DNA of 22,092 bases from Oscillospiraceae bacterium (lineage in GTDB: Bacteria; Bacillota; Clostridia; Oscillospirales; Ruminococcaceae). The stretch covers positions 1 to 22,092 of the forward strand of contig JAEDMB010000013.1 in the NCBI GenBank assembly GCA_016303235.1, read 5' to 3'. The position numbers and the translations under genes were made by a program. Under the pieces are notes generated by a model. It made no database searches, had not been told where the DNA came from, and saw only the letters and a list, made by a program, of their open reading frames with translations. Below are positions 7,728-14,227 of the stretch, one piece after another (within the stretch, counting starts at the first letter, position 1; every line of letters starts with the position of its first letter).

Positions 7728-8831
7728 TTATCTCAGCTGTATGGGCATAAGCAGGAATATGAAATCCTCTCCTTCAACAGGAAGCATTTTGATTACTTTC
7801 ATACTTCCGCTGAGCTGGATTTTTATCTTATCACATTCAGATGCTCTTAAAGCATCGAGTGCAAACTTGTTGTTAAAGCCTATTGTAACAGATTCTCCCG
7901 TAATTGATGCAGGGAAAATATCATTTATTTCACCGAGAGGTGTTTTGCACTCCACATGAGCCTCGCCGTTTTCAAACGTGCATTTTACCGGAGCTTTGTT
8001 TTTGCTGTCAATAAGCAGTGAACAACGTTCCATACTTGTGATAAAATCCTTTGTATTCAGGATTACTTCCGTTTTGTATTCGCTTGGTATGCTGAGCCTG
8101 TAATTGTGAAATTCACCCTCAAGAAGTCTTGATATAATCAGGTAGCCGTTTATATCAAATATAACATTCTTCGGATTTACGTAAATACTGCATTCCCTGT
8201 CTCCGTCATTGTCCCTTATAAGGCTTGAAAGTTCGGAAAGAGTTTTTCTCGGCACTACAAAATAGCTTTTCTCTGGATATGCTATGGGTTCGTTTCTTAT
8301 TGCAAGTCTGAATCCGTCCATTGCAACCATACTGAAAGAGCCGTTTTCTATGTCAAAGAGTTCTCCTGTAAATATCGGCTTGACTTCTGTTGTTGACACT
8401 GCATATTTTGTATTTGAAATCATTGATTTCAGCACTCCCTGAGGAATCTTGATTGCTGTCTGCGTGTCTACCTTCGGGAGTTCCGGATATTCTTCAGCTG
8501 ACATTGCCGTTATTGAGCATTGTGTGTTTCCGCTTGAAATAGCTACTGTCATGTTGTCATTGAGTTCAAATACAATTACATCATCTGACATTTTTCTTGT
8601 CATCTCACTGAATATTCTTGAATCGATGACAAATTCCCCTTCTCCCTCTGTTATAGCCATAAGAGTTGTTGTTATTCCGATTTCAAGGTTATACCCTGTA
8701 AGCTCTACCTGATTCGGAATTACTTTTACTTTGATTCCTTCAAGAGCAGGTATAGTTGAATTTGAGGCTACTGCCTTTGATACATTCACAATTGCTTCAC
8801 ATAAAAACTGCTTGTCACATGAAAATTTCAT
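7728..8831 (-). CDS. dnaN: DNA polymerase III sliding clamp (beta)
   Basis: DnaN is the ring-shaped clamp that tethers replicative polymerase to DNA. The 367-residue protein opens MKFSCDKQFLCEAIVNVSKA, as in the family, and ends with the typical LLMPIQLR, the region that shapes the partner-binding pocket. Three repeated clamp domains fit the length. The open frame extends upstream to 8894, but ATG 8831 is chosen because homologues start here and AAAGGA lies about 10 bases upstream. It is separated from dnaA by oriC. I see no convincing promoter directly upstream, so it may depend on read-through from dnaA. Confidence 0.97.
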   Translation of the reverse strand: MKFSCDKQFLCEAIVNVSKAVASNSTIPALEGIKVKVIPNQVELTGYNLEIGITTTLMAITEGEGEFVIDSRIFSEMTRKMSDDVIVFELNDNMTVAISSGNTQCSITAMSAEEYPELPKVDTQTAIKIPQGVLKSMISNTKYAVSTTEVKPIFTGELFDIENGSFSMVAMDGFRLAIRNEPIAYPEKSYFVVPRKTLSELSSLIRDNDGDRECSIYVNPKNVIFDINGYLIISRLLEGEFHNYRLSIPSEYKTEVILNTKDFITSMERCSLLIDSKNKAPVKCTFENGEAHVECKTPLGEINDIFPASITGESVTIGFNNKFALDALRASECDKIKIQLSGSMKVIKMLPVEGEDFIFLLMPIQLR

Positions 8832-8894
8832 TTTAAAAAATCCTTTCCTTTTTGAAAATTTTTTTCCGGACTTTTCCGGGAAAATTCTGTTCAC

Positions 8895-8947
8895 AATTTG
8901 TTCATATTTGCGAAAATTTCAAAAAAAACAAAAAACATAAATAAAAA
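8895..8947. other. Probable DNA unwinding element
   Basis: This 53-bp stretch is almost all A and T, with long A runs on the + strand. It sits on the side of the DnaA-trio away from the DnaA boxes, where strand opening starts in the basal unwinding model from B. subtilis. The call rests on composition and position only. Confidence 0.65.
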
Positions 8948-8966
8948 TAGTAGTAGTAGTAGGGGC
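8948..8966 (+). promoter_or_regulatory. DnaA-trio element with GC-rich spacer
   Basis: Five perfect TAG trinucleotides (8948-8962) are followed by GGGC (8963-8966) and directly by the DnaA-box-like TGTTGAAAA at 8967. The order AT-rich, TAG repeats, GC-rich, box is that of the B. subtilis basal unwinding system, in which DnaA extends along the TAG/TAA strand. Polarity agrees: the box lies 3' of the trio on the TAG strand. Confidence 0.8.
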
Positions 8967-9364
8967 TGTTGAAAAGTTGAAAAGTACCTGAAATGACGGT
9001 ATATAGGGGCGAATTTTTCAACAGTGCATTGTTGAAAAAATGTTGAAAAGTTGAAAACTTTTTTAAATTATTTAAAAATGTTGAAACTGTTGAAAGATTG
9101 TGGAAAAAATGTTGAAAGATTGTTGAAAACTTGGCATATATTTAAATTCTTTAATCAATCTTTCAACACACTGTTGAAAGATTGTGGAAAAAATGTTGAA
9201 AACTTGGCATATATTTCAGTGTTTTAACAAATCTTTCAACACATTGTTGAAAGTGCAATTGTTGAAAATGTTGAAAACTTTGTTAAATGTGCAGGAAATG
9301 TCTGAATATAGGGGAAAATCTTTCAACATTTATTTCAACATCGTGTTGAAAACTATGTGGAAAA
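8967..9364. repeat. Array of 21 DnaA-box-like 9-mers
   Basis: Sites reading TGTTGAAA or TGTGGAAA on the + strand (box on the - strand) start at 8967, 9030, 9041, 9079, 9088, 9099, 9110, 9121, 9172, 9183, 9194, 9245, 9260, 9269, 9344 and 9356. Sites in the other orientation (YTTTCAACA or ATTTCAACA) start at 9015, 9160, 9233, 9320 and 9332. Those at 9099, 9183 and 9356 are TTTTCCACA, one base from the canonical TTATCCACA; the others have CAACA. Two half-like AGTTGAAAA copies follow directly at 8975 and 9049. Binding by DnaA is inferred from location and density. Confidence 0.85.
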
Positions 9365-9371
9365 CTTCTTT

Positions 9372-10739
9372 TTACATTCTTCCTTTATCTTTAATATTTT
9401 TAATTATGTCGCTTACCAGAGTGTTCAGATTTATGTCTTTTTTAAGTGCCTCGCTTATATTATTTATAGCATAAACTATTGTTGAGTGGTCACGCCCGCC
9501 GAATTCATGACCTATGGAGGCAAGTGGCATCTGTGTTATATCCCTTACAACGTAAATTGCAACTTTTCTTGCAGTTGAAATCTGTGATGAACGCTTGTTT
9601 GAGCGTATATCCTCCGGAGAAACGCCGTAAACAGTCGCTACTTCGGATATAATTTTCTCAACTGTTATAGGGATAGGCTGATTGTCCGTTAAAATATCCC
9701 TTATAACGCTCTGTGCCATTGATATTGACGGTGAACTTCCTGCAAGATGTTTGAGTGCCTTAAGCTTTTTTACAGCTCCTTCAAGCTGTCTTATATTGGA
9801 TTTAAGGCGGTTTGCCATAAATTCGGCAACTTCTCCGGGAATATTGAGGTCTAAAAGTTCGGCTTTCCGCTTGATTATTGCTATTCTTGTTTCAAAGTCC
9901 GGAACGGAAATATCAGCTATAAGTCCTCCTTCGAATCTTGTGCGGAGTCTTTCTTCAAGTGTAACAAGTTCCTTCGGCGGTTTATCTGATGTAATTACTA
10001 TCTGCTTACCTTCTGAATGGAGTTTGTAGAATGTATTGAAAAATTCCTCCTGCATTCTTTCCTTGTGTGCGAAAAACTGAATATCGTCTATAAGAAGAAT
10101 ATCGGCAGTTCTGTATTTTTCGTGAAAATCGGAAATAACCTTTGTATTGAGAGCATTTATAAGGTCGTTTCCGAAGGTTTCGCTTGTTATATAGACTATA
10201 TTGCATGACGGTCTGTTTTTGCGTATTTCGTTGGCGATTGCCGTTATGAGGTGGGTTTTTCCGAGTCCTGAAGGTCCGTATATGAACAGCGGGTTATAGT
10301 CAAGGGAATATTCTCCTGATGAACAGTTTTTAGCTACTGCCTTGCAGGCTGCGAGAGCAAATTCATTTGAGCGTCCCTCAATGAATGTGTCAAAGGTATA
10401 GTCATATTCCGCAAATTCATAGCTTCTCTCAAGTTCCTCGTTTTTTACGATTCCGTCTGTACTGTTCCGGACATCTTCATCATGTTCATTTTCAGCTTTT
10501 ATTGTGATTTTTACAGGAAATCCGAGTATAGTCCTGAATGCTTCATTGAGAAGATTGCCATAGCTCTGTTCTATTATTTTTTTCTGGAACTCCGTCTGAA
10601 CCTTGAAAAATGCGTTGCTTTCATTCAGCTCAACCGGCTGGAGCGAGCCTATCCACGTTTTCATCGGAACATTTCCGATATTTCCTACTTCGACACAGTA
10701 TTTTTTTACTTCTTCAAAGACTTCCGAAAAGGAATTCAT
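9372..10739 (-). CDS. dnaA: Chromosomal replication initiator DnaA
   Basis: DnaA binds origin boxes and opens the duplex as an ATP-bound filament. The 455-residue protein has an N-terminal domain I (1-80), a short acidic linker (about 82-108), an AAA+ domain with Walker A GPSGLGKT (155-162) and Walker B LLIDDI (215-220), and a C-terminal helix-turn-helix with the DnaA signature GHEFGGRDHST (410-420). The open frame begins at 10808, but ATG 10739 is preferred: GGAGG lies 7 to 8 bases upstream and homologues begin here. A strong promoter lies 58 bases further upstream. Ser419 replaces the Thr of E. coli in RDHTT, a conservative change in the base-contacting motif. Confidence 0.98.
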   Translation of the reverse strand: MNSFSEVFEEVKKYCVEVGNIGNVPMKTWIGSLQPVELNESNAFFKVQTEFQKKIIEQSYGNLLNEAFRTILGFPVKITIKAENEHDEDVRNSTDGIVKNEELERSYEFAEYDYTFDTFIEGRSNEFALAACKAVAKNCSSGEYSLDYNPLFIYGPSGLGKTHLITAIANEIRKNRPSCNIVYITSETFGNDLINALNTKVISDFHEKYRTADILLIDDIQFFAHKERMQEEFFNTFYKLHSEGKQIVITSDKPPKELVTLEERLRTRFEGGLIADISVPDFETRIAIIKRKAELLDLNIPGEVAEFMANRLKSNIRQLEGAVKKLKALKHLAGSSPSISMAQSVIRDILTDNQPIPITVEKIISEVATVYGVSPEDIRSNKRSSQISTARKVAIYVVRDITQMPLASIGHEFGGRDHSTIVYAINNISEALKKDINLNTLVSDIIKNIKDKGRM

Positions 10740-10796
10740 ATTTTTACCTCCGTTTTTTTCTAAAATCATTTTAATTGTGTTAATGCATTTGCTTAC

Positions 10797-10825
10797 ATTA
10801 TACCACATCTATGACCGAAAAGCAA
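10797..10825 (-). promoter_or_regulatory. SigA-type promoter of dnaA
   Basis: On the - strand TTGCTT (10825-10820) and TATAAT (10802-10797) have a 17-bp spacer, with TGG before the -10 giving an extended form. It yields a leader of roughly 50 bases before dnaA. The box TGTGG just ahead of TATAAT is too partial to count as a DnaA site. Confidence 0.75.
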
Positions 10826-10980
10826 GAATTTTTTTGACGGAAATATTTATAATCAAAAAAATTTTTGAGGATTTTAAGTGCTTTTATCGTCACTATGCTA
10901 AAAAAATACGGATTTTACGGGTATTATTTCTATGGTAATAAATAAATTTTTGATTAATAAAAAAAAATTTCTGAAAGGTC
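10826..10980. other. AT-rich spacer between divergent promoters
   Basis: The whole dnaA-rpmH gap (10740-11089, about 350 bp) contains the dnaA promoter and leader, this very AT-rich stretch, and the rpmH promoter and leader. I find no TTTTCAACA, TTTTCCACA or TTATCCACA site, no parS palindrome and no gene here. Bent or easily opened DNA is possible from the A and T runs but is not demonstrated. Confidence 0.6.
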
Positions 10981-11009
10981 TTGACATATCAGATTTTTTG
11001 AGATATAAT
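10981..11009 (+). promoter_or_regulatory. Consensus SigA promoter of rpmH
   Basis: TTGACA (10981-10986) and TATAAT (11004-11009) with a 17-bp spacer match the vegetative consensus perfectly. Expected start is near 11016, leaving a leader of about 74 bases. A second TATAAT at 11060-11065 with TTATGC 17 bp upstream could be a weaker second promoter. Confidence 0.88.
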
Positions 11010-11089
11010 CAAGTAGTGCTGATATTTGACTATCGCTTATGCTGTTGTCCGGCATTGTATATAATCTCATGAAAGGGGGAGACCAGATT

Positions 11090-11224
11090 ATGAAGAGAAC
11101 TTACCAGCCTAAAAAGCTTCACAGAAAAAAAGAGCATGGCTTTATGAAAAGAATGGCTACCAAGAACGGAAGAAAGGTTTTAGCTCGTAGGAGAGCAAAG
11201 GGCAGAGCAAGATTAACCTACTAA
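11090..11224 (+). CDS. rpmH: Ribosomal protein bL34
   Basis: The 44-residue, strongly basic protein MKRTYQPKKLHRKKEHGFMKR...GRARLTY is ribosomal protein L34 of the large subunit, at its usual length. An in-frame upstream start at 11039 exists, but ATG 11090 fits the family start and has GGGGGA about 10 bases before it. The gene has its own consensus promoter and is followed by a strong hairpin, so it can be expressed at a higher level than the downstream genes. Confidence 0.98.
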   Translation: MKRTYQPKKLHRKKEHGFMKRMATKNGRKVLARRRAKGRARLTY

Positions 11225-11230
11225 CGAGTC

Positions 11231-11260
11231 AGACCACAAATTTTTTTTGTGGTCTTTTTT
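11231..11260 (+). terminator. Intrinsic terminator after rpmH
   Basis: AGACCACAAA (11231-11240) pairs with TTTGTGGTCT (11246-11255) around five T, followed by a T-tract to 11260. It lies only 6 bases past the rpmH stop and 44 bases before rnpA, with no obvious promoter between, so partial read-through would feed rnpA. Confidence 0.88.
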
Positions 11261-11303
11261 GTTATGCTGTGTATTCAAATATTCTCTTTCAGGTGTGATT
11301 CTT

Positions 11304-11654
11304 ATGCTTTATACTGAAATTCTGAATAATAACAGGGATTTCCTTGCCCTTTACCGCAAAGGAAAATTTACCGCATCTAAAAATATTGTCATATATGTGC
11401 GTAAAAATAATCTGCCTTTTAACCGCCTCGGCATTACTGCCGGAAAAAAAATCGGAAATGCTGTTCACCGCAACCGTGCTAAAAGAATTATCCGTCAGGC
11501 TTACCGTGAAAATGAACTCGCTATGCCCCTCGGAATCGATATTGTCATCGTTGCAAGAAGTTCAGTCTGCTCCGCAAAGTCAACCGAATTAAGCGGATAT
11601 CTGAAAAAATACGGTATTCCCGAAATAAACAGGCTTCTTTTTGGCTTGTCCTGA
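11304..11654 (+). CDS. rnpA: Ribonuclease P protein component
   Basis: RnpA is the protein cofactor of RNase P, which trims the 5' leader of tRNA precursors. The 116-residue protein carries the hallmark basic helix KKIGNAVHRNRAKRIIRQAYRE, with RNRAKR at 56-61, and a preceding substrate-binding cleft. The frame is open from 11247, inside the rpmH terminator, so ATG 11304 is chosen, with AGGTG about 10 bases upstream. It follows rpmH as in nearly all bacteria and is 2 bases from yidD. Confidence 0.95.
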   Translation: MLYTEILNNNRDFLALYRKGKFTASKNIVIYVRKNNLPFNRLGITAGKKIGNAVHRNRAKRIIRQAYRENELAMPLGIDIVIVARSSVCSAKSTELSGYLKKYGIPEINRLLFGLS

Positions 11655-11656
11655 TT

Positions 11657-11896
11657 ATGAAATATATCTGTATCGCACTGATAAAATTTTACCGGCGTTT
11701 TATTTCTCCTGTTTTTCCGCCATGCTGTAAGTATTACCCCACCTGCAGTCAGTATGCTCTTGAAGCTTTCAGGAAATTCGGTTTCTTCAGAGGCTTTCTG
11801 CTCGCTTTCTGGCGGATTTTACGCTGTAATCCATGGTCACTGGGCGGTATTGACCCTGTTCCCGAAAAGTTTACTTTCAAGTCCGGCAGGAATTGA
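11657..11896 (+). CDS. yidD: Membrane insertion efficiency factor YidD
   Basis: The 79-residue protein matches YidD, a small membrane-associated factor that assists YidC-dependent insertion. The family pattern is clear: an N-terminal amphipathic helix (LIKFYRRFISPVFP), the cysteine-containing CKYYPTCSQYALEA, and RILRCNPWSLGGIDPVP. Length is typical (70-90). It starts 2 bases after the rnpA stop and has no strong ribosome site of its own, suggesting translational coupling. The rnpA-yidD-yidC order supports it. Confidence 0.95.
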   Translation: MKYICIALIKFYRRFISPVFPPCCKYYPTCSQYALEAFRKFGFFRGFLLAFWRILRCNPWSLGGIDPVPEKFTFKSGRN

Positions 11897-11923
11897 TTTT
11901 AATTAGAAAATGAGGTATGTGGT

Positions 11924-13138
11924 TTGTTTAACTTTTTGTATGATATTTTCGGAGTTCCTTTCGGATTCCTGATGAGATGGATTTATAATCTTGTCAATAA
12001 TTACGGCGTTGCCATAATTATTTTTACTGTTCTGACAAAGATTATATTCCTCCCTGTAAGCTATAAAACTCAGAAAAGCTCTGCAAGAATGCAGGCTCTT
12101 AATCCGAAGCTTGAAAAACTCCGGAAAAGCTATAAGGATAACCCTCAGAAACTTCAGGAAGAACAGATGAAGCTCTATCAGGAGGAGGGCGTTAATCCTA
12201 TGGGTTCATGTCTTCCTGCCATAATTCAGATGGTTCTGATTTTCGGCGTTCTTGACGTTGTTTACAGACCTCTGACACATATCCTCGATTTCGGCAAGGA
12301 TATTATCGGCAATGCCCGTGAAATCGCCTCCGGTCTTATGGGCGGTAAGGGTATTCAGGCAAGTGACCTCCGCCGTGAGCTTATGACTATTGAGCAGTTC
12401 AAAAATGCTCCCGATAAATTCAGTGAACTCGGTACGGAATTTACTTCAAAAGTTACGGAATTCTGCGATAATTTTCAGATTTTCGGAATAAATCTCGGTG
12501 CTACTCCCGAACTTCACCCCGAAGTATGGAATTCCGCCACAATAGGCTTGTTTCTCATTCCTTTCCTTGCCGGTCTTGCACAGCTCCTTCAGACCGTTTA
12601 TATGCAGGTTCACCAGAAAAGAAAAAATCCTCAGATGTCCTCACAGATGGGCTGTATGAATATTTATCTTTATATTCTTCCCGTTTTTTCAATATGGTTT
12701 GCTTTTCAGGTTCCTGCCGGCGTAGGTTTTTACTGGATGCTTTCATCACTGTTTTCATTTGCTATAAATTTCGCTCTCAACTGTTATTTCTCCGATAAGA
12801 GAATTGCTCTTATTGTCGAAAAAGACCGTGAAAAAGCTAAGAAATATGCCGAAGTAAACGGCGGTAAAAAGCCATGGATGCAAAGAATGTTCGAACAGCA
12901 ACAGGCTATTGAGGCTCAGCAAAAGCAGGAACGTCAGAACGTTTACGATGAAAACGGCAGAAAGCTTTCAAGAAGCGAAATCAGTAATTATAACCGTCAG
13001 AAAATTAATGATGCCCGTGACAAAATGAATGTCAAATATTCTGATTCGGATTATGTCTGCTCTCCGGAGGACGAGCTTATTATTGAGCAGGCACGTCAGA
13101 GAATTGCCGAAAAATACGGTGATACTTACGAAAATTAA
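11924..13138 (+). CDS. yidC: Membrane protein insertase YidC/Oxa1
   Basis: YidC inserts proteins into the cytoplasmic membrane alone or with Sec. The 404-residue protein has an N-terminal hydrophobic stretch, a core helix at about 27-47, a helical hairpin region rich in charged residues (KLRKSYKDNPQKLQEEQ), then helices around GSCLPAIIQMVLIFGVLDVVY, TIGLFLIPFLAGLAQLL and a final pair ending in FALNCYF. Lys39 stands where many YidC proteins have a groove Arg. A tail of about 110 charged, Gln-rich residues follows, perhaps ribosome-contacting. There is no lipoprotein cysteine at the N-terminus. The start is a TTG at 11924 with GAGGT 7 bases upstream; an ATG at 11917 opens only a four-codon frame. 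Confidence 0.95.
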   Translation: MFNFLYDIFGVPFGFLMRWIYNLVNNYGVAIIIFTVLTKIIFLPVSYKTQKSSARMQALNPKLEKLRKSYKDNPQKLQEEQMKLYQEEGVNPMGSCLPAIIQMVLIFGVLDVVYRPLTHILDFGKDIIGNAREIASGLMGGKGIQASDLRRELMTIEQFKNAPDKFSELGTEFTSKVTEFCDNFQIFGINLGATPELHPEVWNSATIGLFLIPFLAGLAQLLQTVYMQVHQKRKNPQMSSQMGCMNIYLYILPVFSIWFAFQVPAGVGFYWMLSSLFSFAINFALNCYFSDKRIALIVEKDREKAKKYAEVNGGKKPWMQRMFEQQQAIEAQQKQERQNVYDENGRKLSRSEISNYNRQKINDARDKMNVKYSDSDYVCSPEDELIIEQARQRIAEKYGDTYEN

Positions 13139-13162
13139 TTTTTAAAAGGGAGGTTGTTATAT

Positions 13163-14227
13163 ATGACCGAAGTTTTTAAAGCAAAAACTGCTGATGAGGC
13201 GAAATTGCTTGCATCACAGAAATTCGGAGTAAGTCTGGATAAAATTGAATTTAAGATTCTTAAAGAGGCAAAAAAAGGCTTTTTCGGTCTCGGCAGTGCC
13301 GATGCAGAGGTTGAGGCAACTTATACCCCTGCTGAAAATTCAGAGCCTTTAAAGAGCGTTTTAAAGCCTTCTGAACCGGTTAAGGCTGAAGAAATTACTG
13401 CTGAACCAGTTAAGGCTGAAGAAGTTATTGCTGAACCGGTTAAGGCTGAAGAAGTTCCTGCTGAACCAGTTAAGGCTGAAGAAGTTATTGCTGAACCGGT
13501 TAAAGCTGAGGAAGTTCCTGCTGAACCGGAGAATTTTGACGATGATTCAAGCGAATATTCACTTGATAATTTTACCCTTATTGAAGATGATTCACTCCTC
13601 AATCCAAAGGCTGAAACTGCCCGTGATTACATCATTTCAGTGCTTTCTGCAATGGGGCTGAATGTGAATGCTAAAATATATCAGAACGATACAGGTGCTG
13701 TTATCGAACTCGAAAGCAACAGCAACGGCACTATTATCGGAAGACGTGGTGAAACTCTCGATGCTTTGCAGTATCTTTCTTCTATGATTGCAAACAAGGG
13801 CGATAAAGAATATTTCCGCATTACTATTGACTGTTTCGGATACAGGGAAAAAAGAAAAGCTACCTTACAGCAACTTGCTGTTAAGGTTGCTAAAAATGTC
13901 CTTAAAACAGGACGTTCACAGCCTCTTGAACCAATGAATCCTTATGAAAGACGTGTTATTCATTCGGCAGTGTCCGAAATTGAGGGCGTTTCTTCAAAGT
14001 CTGTCGGTGAAGAACCTTACAGAAAAATTATAATTTCCTCCACCAACCCTAAAAAGAAAAATTTTGATAAGTCAAAGGGCAGGGGCGGTAAAAATTTCAA
14101 CGGCAAAAAAAGACCACGCCGTGAACCTAAGGATATTGACCTCTCCACAAGCTTTGAAAAGGATTACAAAAAGCCTAAGCCCGAGGATTCCATAGAGGGC
14201 GGTCTTTATGGAAAAATTGAGTTCTGA
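13163..14227 (+). CDS. jag: RNA-binding protein Jag/KhpB
   Basis: Jag (KhpB) is a cytoplasmic RNA-binding protein linked to cell elongation and often encoded after yidC. The 354-residue protein has a Jag-N domain (1-50, with KKGFFGLGSADAEVE), a variable linker, a type II KH domain with the GRRG loop at 193-196, and an R3H domain with R263 and H267. A basic tail follows (KSKGRGGKNFNGKKRPRREP). The linker contains five 10-residue repeats of the form EPVKAEEVxA (71-120), encoded by 30-bp repeats. The start ATG 13163 has GGGAGG 9 bases upstream. The last 20 bases overlap the next gene. Length is greater than the common 200-250 because of the linker and tail. Confidence 0.93.
   Translation: MTEVFKAKTADEAKLLASQKFGVSLDKIEFKILKEAKKGFFGLGSADAEVEATYTPAENSEPLKSVLKPSEPVKAEEITAEPVKAEEVIAEPVKAEEVPAEPVKAEEVIAEPVKAEEVPAEPENFDDDSSEYSLDNFTLIEDDSLLNPKAETARDYIISVLSAMGLNVNAKIYQNDTGAVIELESNSNGTIIGRRGETLDALQYLSSMIANKGDKEYFRITIDCFGYREKRKATLQQLAVKVAKNVLKTGRSQPLEPMNPYERRVIHSAVSEIEGVSSKSVGEEPYRKIIISSTNPKKKNFDKSKGRGGKNFNGKKRPRREPKDIDLSTSFEKDYKKPKPEDSIEGGLYGKIEF
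13373..13522 (+). repeat. 30-bp minisatellite inside jag
   Basis: Five head-to-tail 30-bp units starting GAACCGGTTAAGGCTGAAGA or a close variant occupy 13373-13522, and a partial sixth (GAACCGGA) follows. Units 2-3 and 4-5 look like two copies of a 60-bp pair, alternating ATT and CCT near the end. All units are multiples of three, so copy changes keep the frame. Confidence 0.9.

Larger units (their letters stand above)
8832..9371. other. oriC: Chromosomal replication origin (oriC), dnaA-dnaN gap
   Basis: This 540-bp non-coding gap between dnaA and dnaN holds an AT-rich stretch (about 8895-8947), five consecutive TAG trinucleotides (8948-8962), a GGGC spacer, and then 21 close matches to TTTTCAACA or TTTTCCACA through to 8 bases from the dnaA stop. 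Genes diverge around this area, and origin-linked genes flank it. In B. subtilis the unwinding region also lies between dnaA and dnaN, so the placement agrees with known biology. No open frame here looks like a gene; the apparent one at 9184-9474 is low-complexity and overlaps the boxes. Confidence 0.93.

Noticed and set aside
8832..8894. N-terminal extension of dnaN to 8894
   Set aside because: Homologues begin at MKFS, and AAAGGA lies at the right distance before ATG 8831.
8967..9364. Spo0A boxes (TGTCGAA-like) in the origin
   Set aside because: The sites read TGTTGAAA or TGTGGAAA; the C of TGTCGAA is never present, and the density and trio context favour DnaA.
8967..9364. CRISPR-like repeat array
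   Set aside because: Repeat units are 9 bp in both orientations with short, related spacers, not 25-40 bp repeats with unique spacers.
9184..9474. A 96-codon + strand open frame in oriC
   Set aside because: It is low-complexity sequence built from the DnaA-box repeats and runs into dnaA in antisense.
10740..10808. N-terminal extension of dnaA to 10808
   Set aside because: It would include the leader and almost reach the promoter -10; ATG 10739 has a clear GGAGG.
10834..10853. TTGACG and TATAAT as a promoter in the dnaA-rpmH gap
   Set aside because: The spacer is only 8 bp; the consensus promoter at 10981-11009 explains rpmH.
13321..13602. A 93-codon - strand open frame rich in Ser and Thr repeats
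   Set aside because: It is the antisense of the jag minisatellite; its repeats follow from the 30-bp units, and no ribosome site or family match is present.
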